A DNA stretch of 64,000 nt from an uncultured Candidatus Poseidoniales archaeon (GCA_905181785.1 CAJIZC010000010.1:59312-123311); one strand, 5' to 3'; counted from the first letter of the stretch, positions 1-10,030 are shown. Notes: generated by a model not told the origin, from the sequence alone. Translations and numbers: made by a program.

Positions 1-1682
1 CGTCGGAAGGTCACATTGACCCCTTTGAGGAAGCGGTTCATACCTTCTTGAAGTTTGAAAGGACCTTCTGCTTTCCCATGGCTACCACCTTCGCCTTCAA
101 AGACGAGCAATGAGTCACTGACAATGTCGATAAAGTACACGTCGTGATCAATCACAAACGCTGATTTCTCATTGGCTTCCATGGTTCTTCGAATGGCTTT
201 AGCGGCCTCCATACGAGCGTTGGCGTCGAGATGTGCAGATGGTTCATCAAGCAAGTACAGGTCGGCTTCTCGGCCTAAACAGATAGCGATTGAGACTGCC
301 TGTCGTTCTCCACCTGAGAGTTTTTTAACGCGCTTAGGAAGCAATTCATCGACCCCTAAAGCTCGGATGACGTTGACGTTGAATTCACCCGCTCGCCAGC
401 GTGGTCCGATCTCACTGTCAAGCCAGAGTTGTACGCTGCCGTCGATGTCCACGTCAACGTGCTGTGGTTTGTATGAAATTGAAGCGCTTGAGGTGACCCA
501 ACCTTCATCGTAATCGTGTTCACCAGCGAGGACCTTAATCATCGTTGATTTTCCAGTTCCGTTGGGTCCTACAACCCCGACAACTTCTGAACGGTGAACT
601 GCCCCTTCACCAGTGCTGAGGGTGAAATCACCAAGTTTTTTGCCAAGCCCGCCCCAAGAAACCACTTTGGATCCAAGTTCTGCCACACGATCGCTGTGGT
701 TGAGGAATTTGATTGGTTTGTCGCGGATTCGGACGTTTTGCTCTGGCAAGAATCCATCGAGGTATGTGTTGATGGCTTGGCGCGTCGTGCGGGCTGGTGT
801 AAAGATTCCAAAGGCGCCTTTCTTGCCATAGACAATGTGAACGAGGTCACACAACACGTCGAGGACAGCAAGGTCGTGCTCAATGACGATGACTCGCTTG
901 GTTTCTGACAATTCCTGGATAATCCCGACAATGCGCATTCGTTCATGAATGTCCAAGTAAGAAGATGGTTCATCGAAGAAGTACACATCCACATCCCTGA
1001 GAAGGGTGGCGCAGATAGCCATGCGCTGAAGTTCTCCGCCAGAGAGTTGCTGAATCGTGCGTTCGAGCAGGTGATCAATGCCGAGTTTCTCAGTCATCTC
1101 TTGGAACATGTTTCGCTCGTCGACCTTGGTCAACAAATCTCGAACCGTTCCTTGAACCCGCTTCGGCAGGCGGTCGACGTTTTGTGGCTTGAGAGCGACG
1201 CGGATTTTTTCAGCTTTAACGGCAACAAAGAAATCCCTCAACTCTCCGCGAGGCAGGGATTCAATCACACCGTCCCAGTCGGCATCTTTGTCCATCCAAT
1301 CACCAAGGTTTGGCACAATTCTGCCAGATAAGGCGTTGATTGCTGTCGACTTACCCATGCCGTTTGGACCAAGAATACCCACAACACTCTCTTTCGAAGG
1401 GGTTGGAAGCCGAAAGAGACGGAAGCCATTCATCGAATAGCGGTGAATCATATCCGTTTCGAGTTCGCTTGGCAATTGTTCGATGATCAATGCATCGTGG
1501 GGGCATTTGTTGACGCAGATACCGCAACCAATGCACAAACTCTCAGAGATGTGCGGCTTGCCTGTTTTGTCATCAAGAATGATGCATTCTTGTCCGTTTC
1601 GAACCGGTGGGCAGAAGGCATGGCATTCATCGTTGCACTTCTTTGGTTGACAATTGTCTTCCTTTAGAACGGCTACTCTCAT
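1..1682 (-). CDS. ABCE1/Rli1 ribosome-recycling ATPase (3' end cut by window edge)
   Basis: This is the soluble twin-ATPase that splits ribosomal subunits after termination and during recycling. Translation from the ATG at 1682 gives an N-terminal iron-sulfur domain with two cysteine clusters (CNDECHAFCP, then CIGCGICVNKCP). The first ABC domain has P-loop GPNGMGKST, signature LSGGELQR and Walker B FFDEPSSYLD. The second has P-loop GPNGTGKST, signature LSGGERQ and Walker B LLDEPSAHLD. About 560 codons are present and the family is usually near 590-600, so only the extreme C-terminus is missing. The start is supported by the strong ribosome-binding site GGAGGTGA just upstream. It lies downstream of the L10e gene on the same strand, which fits a translation-linked transcript. 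The identification is firm. Confidence 0.96.
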   Translation of the reverse strand, partial: MRVAVLKEDNCQPKKCNDECHAFCPPVRNGQECIILDDKTGKPHISESLCIGCGICVNKCPHDALIIEQLPSELETDMIHRYSMNGFRLFRLPTPSKESVVGILGPNGMGKSTAINALSGRIVPNLGDWMDKDADWDGVIESLPRGELRDFFVAVKAEKIRVALKPQNVDRLPKRVQGTVRDLLTKVDERNMFQEMTEKLGIDHLLERTIQQLSGGELQRMAICATLLRDVDVYFFDEPSSYLDIHERMRIVGIIQELSETKRVIVIEHDLAVLDVLCDLVHIVYGKKGAFGIFTPARTTRQAINTYLDGFLPEQNVRIRDKPIKFLNHSDRVAELGSKVVSWGGLGKKLGDFTLSTGEGAVHRSEVVGVVGPNGTGKSTMIKVLAGEHDYDEGWVTSSASISYKPQHVDVDIDGSVQLWLDSEIGPRWRAGEFNVNVIRALGVDELLPKRVKKLSGGERQAVSIAICLGREADLYLLDEPSAHLDANARMEAAKAIRRTMEANEKSAFVIDHDVYFIDIVSDSLLVFEGEGGSHGKAEGPFKLQEGMNRFLKGVNVTFR

Positions 1683-1798
1683 TGGCTCACCTCCTTCTCC
1701 GTTGATTCGTTGTTATTGGCTTGGACTTATGGAACTCGCGCCCAAACAACACGATGAACAGAAGTTCTCGTAGAGATCGGGCATGGCCCAATGCGTTT

Positions 1799-2338
1799 TC
1801 AAATGAGACCCTTGAGGTGCTCGTGACCTTTGATGAGGCGAACGGTGCATGGCGTAGGGAACTTCATGCTGGCCTTGCGCAATGCATCTCGTGCAGTGAG
1901 GTAGAATTCTGGGTGAACTTGCAACGAGATAACACGTTGGCCACGCTTCACACGGGCTGCTGTTCCGACGTTCTTTCCAAATGCACAGCGCATTCCTTGC
2001 GAAACACGGTCAGCACCTGCACCTGTAGCTTGCTTGTTTTCACGAAGCACATGGTGTGGGAAAGTGTGAACCCGGAGGGCGTATCCTTGGGAGCCGGCTT
2101 TCTTACGGATCGTGGAATTGGAAATAACACGGGCCGCTTCAAGCGCTGTGTGACGGATTTGGACGTTGTTATCAGAGCGCAGTTCAAGGATGACTGGGAA
2201 CTTCCCTGTCTCCGCAGCAACACGGTTTCCGACGTGGTACTGGTGGATTCTGTTGTTCGGGACACCGCCGATGAACTTACGGCGCGTATATGCAGGTCCC
2301 TTCAATCGGCGATACATAGATGCTGGTTTGCGTGCCAT
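1799..2338 (-). CDS. Archaeal ribosomal protein L10e (uL16 / L16 family)
   Basis: This large-subunit protein helps shape the tRNA-binding region of the 50S ribosome. The product is 179 aa and begins MARKPASMYRRLKGPAYTRR, the typical archaeal L10e start. The family stretches IHQYHVGN, TGAGADRVSQGMRCAFGK and the basic segment AARVKRGQ are all present. The reading frame stays open upstream to 2473, but the ATG at 2338 is chosen because homology begins there and GGAG precedes it closely. It is followed after 116 bases by the ABCE1 gene on the same strand, so the two may be co-transcribed. Confidence 0.95.
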   Translation of the reverse strand: MARKPASMYRRLKGPAYTRRKFIGGVPNNRIHQYHVGNRVAAETGKFPVILELRSDNNVQIRHTALEAARVISNSTIRKKAGSQGYALRVHTFPHHVLRENKQATGAGADRVSQGMRCAFGKNVGTAARVKRGQRVISLQVHPEFYLTARDALRKASMKFPTPCTVRLIKGHEHLKGLI

Positions 2339-2489
2339 AATGAACTCTCCAAGCAACCCTGCGAACGATGGTTCCTTTATCATCTCTCCGCCTCGGCTCG
2401 TGCGGACGATAAGCCCCAATGATGCAATTGGTGGGCGTTGATTCGCAGCAACAAAAGCATTCATGTGCTCCATTCGTTTGTTTCAATTC

Positions 2490-3773
2490 ATGGCGACGGG
2501 CTGGCGTGGGTACCTAGAGGAGGAATCCGAATACCAGTGGATAGCCATGGCTGGATTTTTGGTCTTCATCCTCCTTGGAGCGGCTGCAATTCAAGGCACC
2601 AGCAATCTACCTGGCGTCTCGGTCGGAGCAAGCGATGCATCCCATGCGGATGTTCGAGTGCTGGACATCGATTACAGTTCAGACGAGGCTTTCATCGCTA
2701 AAGTTGTCACCGATACAGGCATCGATCTTTACATGCACCACAGCGATGCCTCTGTGACCAAAATCATGGACTCTTCGCAGGGCGTTGATGCTGGCGAAAT
2801 TGAATTTTTTACGCCGTTGGCCAACGGCAACATGGTGATTTCACCCTCAGCCAACACGCTGATGGTGATCCACTCGCCAGCGAATGTTCCGACAGGAGAG
2901 GCACTGATTTCAACCCTTGAAATGGACAACAGCACCGGCGATTTTGAGGTTCTAGATTTGGCAGAAAAAGCCTTGGATTCTGAGACCTCATGGCTAATGG
3001 TAACCAATGAAGGCTCAAGCACGGGGTTGCGAGGGTTTGGCAGCATTGGCCAGGGCTCTGTGACAGCCGATACAATCAGTTCATCGATGGCATCAAGCGT
3101 TCTCTCGATGCCAACTGCAGACACAGCTGACGTGGTTTGGCAACACGTTGCTTCGGTTTCTGGAAACCTCTGGGGTGCAAGCGGCTACATCGCCTTCGCC
3201 TCAAATGTGTCAGGCGCTAGCGCAGCATCCCCGGCCATAGTCCCCGTAGTTGCGGTCGTCGAATGGGACAATTCCCTCGCCGCACCGACAATCAAAGCCA
3301 TACGCACAGGTGACGAAGGCACCATTCACACCCTGCTTGAACTCGGTGATTCCACAGTGTTTGCAGCGGGAACGCAAGAAAGCACCATCATCGACTCGAG
3401 CGGTGAAATGATTCACATCGATCAAGGCAGCGTTGCTGCAGTCGTGGACGATTCAGACCGCGTTTGGCTCTTTGGCGATGTGGGCAGCAAGACGATTGTT
3501 CGTTATGACCAAGGGGCTATGGAATTGCTTCCGCTCGGGCGCCCCCTCGCCTTCGCCGTCGAAGCGAGCGGCTTTGGAACGAAACAAATATTCCTCCATG
3601 GGGTCGATGAGTTGGGGCTGGTAAAAACACTGACCGTGGATACTTCTGCGGCCGGCTCTATAGAGAGCGGCCGGGGGTTCCTCAACTTCATGTTCCTCAG
3701 TGTGTTCACGATTGTGATGCTCGTGATGGCATGGTCCACAAGCGAACGTTTTCTGAACGCTCGGCGCTCTTGA
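2490..3773 (+). CDS. Membrane-anchored surface protein of unknown function
   Basis: I do not recognise a family. The protein has a hydrophobic segment soon after the N-terminus (AMAGFLVFILLGAAAI), a long serine-, threonine- and aspartate-rich exterior part, and a second hydrophobic segment near the C-terminus (FLNFMFLSVFTIVMLVMAW) followed by a short basic tail. This suggests an extracytoplasmic domain held by two membrane helices. The repeated short hydrophobic-polar alternation in the middle (for example VRVLDIDYSS and VVAVVEWDNS) would suit a beta-propeller-like fold, but that is a guess. An in-frame ATG at 2463 is an alternative start. The gene is divergent from L10e. Confidence 0.75.
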   Translation: MATGWRGYLEEESEYQWIAMAGFLVFILLGAAAIQGTSNLPGVSVGASDASHADVRVLDIDYSSDEAFIAKVVTDTGIDLYMHHSDASVTKIMDSSQGVDAGEIEFFTPLANGNMVISPSANTLMVIHSPANVPTGEALISTLEMDNSTGDFEVLDLAEKALDSETSWLMVTNEGSSTGLRGFGSIGQGSVTADTISSSMASSVLSMPTADTADVVWQHVASVSGNLWGASGYIAFASNVSGASAASPAIVPVVAVVEWDNSLAAPTIKAIRTGDEGTIHTLLELGDSTVFAAGTQESTIIDSSGEMIHIDQGSVAAVVDDSDRVWLFGDVGSKTIVRYDQGAMELLPLGRPLAFAVEASGFGTKQIFLHGVDELGLVKTLTVDTSAAGSIESGRGFLNFMFLSVFTIVMLVMAWSTSERFLNARRS

Positions 3774-3886
3774 ATAGTTAGCCTCGCACCCATATTTTTG
3801 GGCGTTTTGCAAAGGTAAGGTCGAGAACCTTCATTTGCTCTCGGCAACGACAAGAAACTCCAGCGGTAGGAAGGAGGTGAGCAGAT

Positions 3887-6538
3887 ATGACAAAGCGTGG
3901 CATGATGGACCAGTTTATGGACATTAAATCTGAGCATCCAGACTCTGTTTTGTTTTTCCGAATGGGTGATTTCTACGAACTGTTTCATGATGATGCTGTG
4001 ATCGGCTCAGAAGTGCTTGGACTTGCACTGACCTCCCGTGATAAAAAAGCAGACAAGCCGATTCAGATGGCAGGCTTTCCTTGGCATGCCCTTGAAGACA
4101 ACATTCGAGGCATGCTGAAGGCAGGTCACAAGGTCACTGTAGCCGAGCAGGAACAGGAACTGCGCGAGGGGGCAAAATTGCTCGAGCGAGTGGTGACCCG
4201 AGTCTACACCCCTGGAAGTTTGTATGAAGAATCGCTCTTGGGTCAAGAGGATCGCTCCCTTCTGGCCAGCATCTGCTTAGCAAAAGAGTCAATCGGCATC
4301 GGAATCATCGACGCTTCAACAGGGCAGGCTTGGGCTTCGAGCCTGCAGGGCGAGGATCGGTTCTCCCGTGCACTCGATGAAGTGCTGCGTTGGCGACCGA
4401 CAGAAATCGTCGTGGCCCCCAAAGACGCCGAAGACGCGACCCTCAGGGCGTTGTTCACCCATTTGGATGGTGTGACAATAAGCCAACACAAAGCCAGTGA
4501 ATCAAAACGAAGGCAGCGGTTAACGAAGGTTTTGAACGTCGCAGATTTGGGGCATCTCGACCTTGACGACTCCCCGCTAGCGCTTGCCGCTGCGGGCCTC
4601 GCCGCTGATTACCTCGCATCCGTCCACCTCACCGATGAAGTCCCGTTGAGGGATTTGGAAGTGATGGAAGAACATGCCCATTTGGTTCTTGACCAAACAA
4701 CACTGAGAAACCTCGAATTAACTTCGACGCTTGCTGGAGAATACGAAGGCAGTCTCCTTTCGACGCTGAATGCCTGCAGAAGTGCAATGGGTCGGAGGTT
4801 GCTTAAAACCTGGATTTTGAGACCTTTGGCAGACTTAGAGGCGATTGCAGCACGCCATGACGCAGTCGGATCACTGTCCCGTTCAGCACGTCGGCTTGAC
4901 GGGCTTAGAGAGGCACTGAAAGGCCTAAGGGACATGGAACGCCTGGCAACTCAATTGGCTTACAACCGATCAAATGGACGAGATTTACTGGCGGTTGCTG
5001 ATGCTCTTGAGCGGATGCCTGCCATCATCAACCTCTGCGAGGAAACCAACAATCCCCTTCTTGTCCACCTTGTCACCGGCCTTGATGATTTGCAAAGCAC
5101 GGCCGAAACCATTCGCAGAACGCTTGTGGATGAGCCGCCGCTCAGCGTTCGAGATGGTGGTTTACTCCGCACGGGCTTTGATACAAAGGTGGATGAGCTG
5201 CGAGAAACTGCAGCAACTGGAACCACGTGGTTCACTGATCTCGAAGCGAGGTTAAAGGCGGAATTGCAAATTCCATCCCTAAAGGTCCGGATGAACCGTC
5301 AAATCGGGTGGTTCATCGAAGTGACAAAAATTAACGAATCAAAAACGCCAGAGTCTTGGAAGCGCAAGCAACAGATGACAAATGGTTCCCGATACGTGAC
5401 CGATGAACTGCTCGAACGGGACGATGCACTGTTGAGCGCTAACACCAAGGTCAAGGAACTTGAATATCGAGCGTTCATCAGCCTTCGTGAGGACTGCAAA
5501 AATCACGCTCAAACCTTGGCCCAAATTGCCGGTAAGGTGGCAGCCATCGACGTCCTGCAATGCTTTGGCACCATCGCCCGAAGCAGGTCTTGGACAAGGC
5601 CAGAAATGGCCGAAAACGACGCTATGCGGGCTGAAGGCGCACGTCACCCAGTGCTGGAACAACAATCCGGATTTGTTCCGAATGATTTGGATCTGAGCAA
5701 AAACCGTAACTTTTTGTTGATTACAGGACCAAACATGGGCGGGAAATCAACATACTTGCGAACGACTGCTTTGATGACAATTCTAGCTCAGAGCGGTTCT
5801 TTTGTCCCAGCGACAAAGGCCAGAATCGGTCTCGTCGACCGTATTTTCACACGCGTAGGAGCGAGCGATGATTTGCGCCGAGGCCGCTCGACATTCATGA
5901 TGGAAATGATTGAAGTTGCTCATATTCTCCGTCGTGCTACCTCTTCCTCGCTTGTTCTCCTCGATGAAATTGGGCGTGGGACATCCACCTTCGATGGCTT
6001 GTCTATTGCTTGGTCAGTGACAGAAGACATCTGCAAGCGAATCAAGGCAAGAACCCTCTTTGCCACGCACTATCATCAATTGATAGGACTTGAAGGCGAA
6101 GTCGAAGGTTTGGTGAATGTTCATGTTCAAGTCGCTCAGGCAAACGGAGAATTAAGGTTCATGCACACTGTTGCAGACGGGCCTTGCGATGACTCATACG
6201 GGGTGCAGGTGGCTGCTCTTGCGGGGTTGCCACGTCCTGTTGTCGAGCGTGCGACTGACCTGCTTGCGTTCTTGGAACGCCAGGCCCAAGGAGCAAAAGC
6301 CGGTGAATCTGGCACGCCTACGGCTCGAGATCAAGGCCAATCCAGCCTCATGGGCTACTTTGCAGCAGCCGCAATGGGCCAGCAGGCCGTGGAGCCTGCC
6401 ATCGCCCAACCACCTCAAGCGCATTTGGACTTAATCGCCAAATTAGAAACGCTTGATGTTGATGAGTTAAGTCCCCGCCAAGCGCACGATGAACTGTATC
6501 AACTCAAACAATTCCTTGGAGATGGTGCTGATGAGTGA
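3887..6538 (+). CDS. mutS: DNA mismatch repair protein MutS (MutS1 type)
   Basis: MutS binds base mismatches and small loops and recruits MutL. The 883-aa product is full length for the bacterial MutS1 family. The mismatch-reading Phe-x-Glu motif is present in MGDFYELF (F29, E31). The C-terminal ATPase has the P-loop GPNMGGKST beginning at residue 614, then DEIGRGTSTFDG (Walker B) and FATHYHQL. The C-terminus ends in the usual short helical tail. The start has an excellent ribosome-binding site (AGGAAGGAGGTGA). It overlaps mutL by 8 bases, so the pair is an operon and probably translationally coupled. MutS1/MutL pairs are patchy in archaea and are generally considered acquired from bacteria. 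Confidence 0.97.
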   Translation: MTKRGMMDQFMDIKSEHPDSVLFFRMGDFYELFHDDAVIGSEVLGLALTSRDKKADKPIQMAGFPWHALEDNIRGMLKAGHKVTVAEQEQELREGAKLLERVVTRVYTPGSLYEESLLGQEDRSLLASICLAKESIGIGIIDASTGQAWASSLQGEDRFSRALDEVLRWRPTEIVVAPKDAEDATLRALFTHLDGVTISQHKASESKRRQRLTKVLNVADLGHLDLDDSPLALAAAGLAADYLASVHLTDEVPLRDLEVMEEHAHLVLDQTTLRNLELTSTLAGEYEGSLLSTLNACRSAMGRRLLKTWILRPLADLEAIAARHDAVGSLSRSARRLDGLREALKGLRDMERLATQLAYNRSNGRDLLAVADALERMPAIINLCEETNNPLLVHLVTGLDDLQSTAETIRRTLVDEPPLSVRDGGLLRTGFDTKVDELRETAATGTTWFTDLEARLKAELQIPSLKVRMNRQIGWFIEVTKINESKTPESWKRKQQMTNGSRYVTDELLERDDALLSANTKVKELEYRAFISLREDCKNHAQTLAQIAGKVAAIDVLQCFGTIARSRSWTRPEMAENDAMRAEGARHPVLEQQSGFVPNDLDLSKNRNFLLITGPNMGGKSTYLRTTALMTILAQSGSFVPATKARIGLVDRIFTRVGASDDLRRGRSTFMMEMIEVAHILRRATSSSLVLLDEIGRGTSTFDGLSIAWSVTEDICKRIKARTLFATHYHQLIGLEGEVEGLVNVHVQVAQANGELRFMHTVADGPCDDSYGVQVAALAGLPRPVVERATDLLAFLERQAQGAKAGESGTPTARDQGQSSLMGYFAAAAMGQQAVEPAIAQPPQAHLDLIAKLETLDVDELSPRQAHDELYQLKQFLGDGADE

Positions 6539-8558
6539 ACCGAACAGAATCATCCAACTTGACGATGCAACCATTGGCCACATCGCTGCAGGTGAAGTCG
6601 TCGAACGTCCTGCACAGGTGGTAAAAGAACTGCTTGAAAACAGCCTTGATGCTGGTGCAAAGCGAATCGTCATTACCGTTGAAAGCGGCGGTTTTGATTT
6701 GATTCGAGTTGAAGACGATGGCAGCGGTATCGCGGCGAAGGATTTACCCTTGGCCCTGGACCGCCACGCCACCTCCAAATTGAAAACCAAAGAGGACCTC
6801 AATTCGATTCACACCTTAGGGTTCAGAGGGGAAGCCCTTGCAAGCATAGGCATGGTTTCTGGCCTAAGCATCGCAAGTCGGCCGACCGGTGAAGAAGGAA
6901 AACAAATACGCATGATTGACGGTACCAAAGAGGGTGCTGAACCCTTTGGCATGCCAAATGGTACACGCATTGATGTGGAACATCTGTTTGAAAACACCCC
7001 GGCAAGGCTCGCGTTCCAACGTCGCCCTGCAACTGAGAACGCAAGGATTGTCGACGTGGTCGTCGCTCACGCAATGGCCCACATGGATGTTGGATTCCGA
7101 CTTCTCATCGACGAGCGAGCCGTGTTGGATGTGCCGGCCTCAGAACAAATGGCCGACCGCTTGTACGATCTGCTCGGAGGGCAAGCGCAATCAATGCTCT
7201 CAATCGAAGCCCCTCCTGCCGACGCCCAAGCACCTGGTGAGGAGGCATGGCAAGGATGGATCAGCACCCCTGACATCACTCGCGGCAAAGGCGATGACAT
7301 CCACATCCTCATCAACGACCGCCCCGTTGCTTCCGGACCGTTCTTGCAGGCGATTCGAAGAGGGTACAAAACGCGACTCATGCAGGGCCGCCATCCGCTT
7401 GCAGTGCTTTCTTTGACGCTGCCCGCAAGCGAAGTGGATGTGAACGTCCATCCAACGAAAAGGGAAGTGCGTTTGCGGCATTCATGGCGCGTGTTAGAGC
7501 GGCTTGAGCGTGCGATAGCCCACACACTTGAATCGGTACCAACCGAACCAGATGCAGCAGGTGGAATTCCCGGCCTCCAAGGGTTGAGCCAACAACAAGT
7601 ACCCAGCATTCAAGAGCATTTCAAACCCAAAACAGCCACACTCACACCGGCTGAACCAATTGATCCAATTGCTGCTGCGGCTGGCACAACTCCGATTGTC
7701 CTACCACGGGACCAGAAGCCCGTGGCCAGCCCTCCTGCATGGGCTGTTGCAGCTGGAGCGCAATTGAACCTTCATGGCGGTGAGGCTGAAGAAGCGCCCA
7801 AACCAACCAAAATGCGGCCACAATCAAGCGCACCCGCAGCGCAAAACACACTCCCTGGTCTTGATGAAAACCCAACGGCACCGGCCCTCTCACCTGCTGA
7901 ACGAAGCCTTCACAGGCACGCCGGACAAGGCCTACGAAGTTCACCGAGTGACGAATCCCCTCTGGGTGAAGTGATCAACGATTTACCCAAGATGGAACCT
8001 TTGGCTCAATTTGCGGACTCATACATCTTGGTCCAAGCCGAAGATGAATTGCTGTTAATCGATCAACACGCACTTCACGAACGCGTTCGGTATGAGCGAT
8101 TGCGCAACGATGAATCGATTTGGTCGAGCCAAACGAGGCTGGAGCCACTTCAACTGGACTTTGATGCTCGCCAAACCGTTCGTCTTAAAGCCGCTCAAGA
8201 CACCTTCAGAACAGTGGGCTTTGAGTTGTTTGAGAATGAAAACGGTTGGTCCGTGACCGCAGCACCTCAATTGCTTGATGGCGACGAGGTGGTTCCATTC
8301 ATGCTCGATTTGCTCCAAGACACATCAGAGGATGGAGCACCATTGACCACCGTTGATCAACGCAAGGATCACCTTGCGTTCCTCAATGCCTGCAGAGGGG
8401 CTGTTAAGGCGAATGAGAAATTAACGCTCCCTGAAATGCGAAGGCTCCTCGATGATATGCGTCGCATTCCTAATCCATGGGCTTGCGTTCACGGTCGACC
8501 AACGGCTCTTCGCCTGCCTCTTGATGCATTGGACCACCACTTCGGTCGTCATGGTTAA
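6531..8558 (+). CDS. mutL: DNA mismatch repair protein MutL with endonuclease motif
   Basis: MutL links mismatch recognition by MutS to strand removal. The N-terminal GHKL ATPase shows KELLENSLDAG, DDGSGI and GFRGEAL. A variable, proline- and alanine-rich linker covers roughly residues 350-480. The C-terminal domain carries DQHALHERVRYE (from D511), which fits the metal-binding nuclease motif DQHA(X)2E(X)4E, followed by ACRGAVKANEKL (C621) and CVHGRP (C652). E. coli MutL lacks this nuclease motif; MutL from bacteria without MutH has it. So this protein probably nicks DNA itself. The ATG at 6531 is chosen because homology begins there, a GGAG lies upstream, and the preceding in-frame residues look like read-through from mutS sequence. 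Confidence 0.96.
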   Translation: MSEPNRIIQLDDATIGHIAAGEVVERPAQVVKELLENSLDAGAKRIVITVESGGFDLIRVEDDGSGIAAKDLPLALDRHATSKLKTKEDLNSIHTLGFRGEALASIGMVSGLSIASRPTGEEGKQIRMIDGTKEGAEPFGMPNGTRIDVEHLFENTPARLAFQRRPATENARIVDVVVAHAMAHMDVGFRLLIDERAVLDVPASEQMADRLYDLLGGQAQSMLSIEAPPADAQAPGEEAWQGWISTPDITRGKGDDIHILINDRPVASGPFLQAIRRGYKTRLMQGRHPLAVLSLTLPASEVDVNVHPTKREVRLRHSWRVLERLERAIAHTLESVPTEPDAAGGIPGLQGLSQQQVPSIQEHFKPKTATLTPAEPIDPIAAAAGTTPIVLPRDQKPVASPPAWAVAAGAQLNLHGGEAEEAPKPTKMRPQSSAPAAQNTLPGLDENPTAPALSPAERSLHRHAGQGLRSSPSDESPLGEVINDLPKMEPLAQFADSYILVQAEDELLLIDQHALHERVRYERLRNDESIWSSQTRLEPLQLDFDARQTVRLKAAQDTFRTVGFELFENENGWSVTAAPQLLDGDEVVPFMLDLLQDTSEDGAPLTTVDQRKDHLAFLNACRGAVKANEKLTLPEMRRLLDDMRRIPNPWACVHGRPTALRLPLDALDHHFGRHG

Positions 8559-10003
8559 TCGCCTAGAGGGGGCAAGGTAACGGCCTCAATGCCGAAACCT
8601 GCTTGCCTCAATCTGTCAAGAAACGCCTCGTCCGCAACGGTATGAAGGTCCTGCCCGATGATTTCCCCTCCACACTTTGTAGCAAGCAAAACCGCTGTCA
8701 TGAACAGACGGTGATCCCCAAAGGTGTCTACGGGAAGCAACGGGGTTGTAGGGACTTGGTTTCCTTCGACAGAAAGCCCGTCGGTGGCAACAGTGGCGTT
8801 CAGTCCAAATTGCTTCAACAGGTCAACCGTACGAGTCAACCTGTTGCTTTCTTTGTAAGCTGCATGGGCCGCACCAGACAGACGGCCACCAGCATTGAGT
8901 GCAAGAACTGCGGCAAGTGGAGGAAGCAAATCATTCGCATTTCGTAAGTCGATGTCGACGGATTCGGTGGCGTCGATGGTGTTTAGCACTGAGTCATGCC
9001 ATTGAACTCCAAACTCAACTGAAGAGGTTTCCAACAGTTCATGCCCAATTGCCTCGCTGTGCTCTGGCCAGCCCTCAACCCTCACGCTTCGCGCTGAAAC
9101 GGTGCAAGCGAGCAAGGCGAAAGCCGCCATTGAGGCGTCACCTGGCACTTGGTATGAACCAGCAAACGTAAGAGAAGAAGGTGTGAGAATCATTTCATCA
9201 TCCACGTGATGCACTTCGCCTCCAAAGGCCTCCAGCATGGACATGCTGAGTGCGGAATGCCTTGAAGACACAGCGTCACCTTCCAGCGTCAGCGTTGTCG
9301 CACAAGGAAGGCTTGGTGATGCGAGGATCCATGCAGATACTGGTTGGCTTGACCGGCTGACATCTAAAACGATACCTTGCTCCAAGTTGGCTTTTGACAT
9401 TGGACCTTCAAGAAGAGCTGGAAGTCGCTCTTCACCCATACCGATGGAGATTGTGACTCCCGCCTGTTCAAGCGACGACCACAATGCCTTGGAAGATCGC
9501 CGCCGGAGTGACCCATCGCCATCCAACATAACTGGGCCTCCAATCATTCCAGCATGAGGGGCTAGAAGCCTCAAGGTGGTACCTGAATTGTTAGCGTTTA
9601 AAACGCTGGCTGGACGGTTAAACCCTGCCACACCCACGCCATGAACGCGCCACACAACAGCATCAGGATGGTGTTCAAAGTTGACGGGGTTCACTTGATG
9701 TAAAACCTCTCCACCAGCCGAAATGTCTTCGATTGTAACGCCCAATTGTTGAAGGCAACGCCGCATCGAACGAGCGTCCTCGCCTGCGTGTTGAACGTTG
9801 CACAGTTGCACAGGCTCGTTCGCCTGAGCAGCTAAAAGAAGCGCCCGAATCAGGTGACTCTTCGAGGGTGGCAATGCCCACTGAATGGCTTTGTTAGAGG
9901 TGCTTGGAATGATGCGCAAGGCATGAAGATTATTCCTCCTGTGCCCCTTTCCACTTGCAGACCAGCGCTTTGCCCAACGCTTGCCCATGCTGCTTCCAGC
10001 CAT
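8555..10003 (-). CDS. aroA: 3-phosphoshikimate 1-carboxyvinyltransferase (EPSP synthase)
   Basis: This is the sixth step of the shikimate pathway: it joins phosphoenolpyruvate to shikimate 3-phosphate. Motifs in order are PPSKSHLIRALLLA, NSGTTLRLLAP, SRSSQPVSAW, YKESNRLTR and DTFGDHRLFMTA, all typical of active EPSP synthases. The start is uncertain. The ATG at 10003 gives a basic N-terminal extension of about 28 residues that does not look like the family. Homology begins near residue 30, where a TTG at 9919 is in frame. A strong AGGAGG lies just upstream of that TTG, but its best-spaced ATG is out of frame. The 3' end overlaps the end of mutL by 4 bases in a convergent arrangement. aroD lies far away in this window. 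Confidence 0.93.
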   Translation of the reverse strand: MAGSSMGKRWAKRWSASGKGHRRNNLHALRIIPSTSNKAIQWALPPSKSHLIRALLLAAQANEPVQLCNVQHAGEDARSMRRCLQQLGVTIEDISAGGEVLHQVNPVNFEHHPDAVVWRVHGVGVAGFNRPASVLNANNSGTTLRLLAPHAGMIGGPVMLDGDGSLRRRSSKALWSSLEQAGVTISIGMGEERLPALLEGPMSKANLEQGIVLDVSRSSQPVSAWILASPSLPCATTLTLEGDAVSSRHSALSMSMLEAFGGEVHHVDDEMILTPSSLTFAGSYQVPGDASMAAFALLACTVSARSVRVEGWPEHSEAIGHELLETSSVEFGVQWHDSVLNTIDATESVDIDLRNANDLLPPLAAVLALNAGGRLSGAAHAAYKESNRLTRTVDLLKQFGLNATVATDGLSVEGNQVPTTPLLPVDTFGDHRLFMTAVLLATKCGGEIIGQDLHTVADEAFLDRLRQAGFGIEAVTLPPLGD

Positions 10004-10030
10004 GCTTTAGCCATCAACCCTTGCAAGACA

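Noticed and set aside
1721..2422. Long plus-strand open frame over the L10e gene
   Set aside because: It is antisense to a clear ribosomal protein gene, with no family resemblance and no suitable ribosome-binding site.
6489..6530. Earlier start for MutL at 6489
   Set aside because: The extra residues come from the mutS coding region in another frame, and homology begins at 6531 after a good ribosome-binding site.
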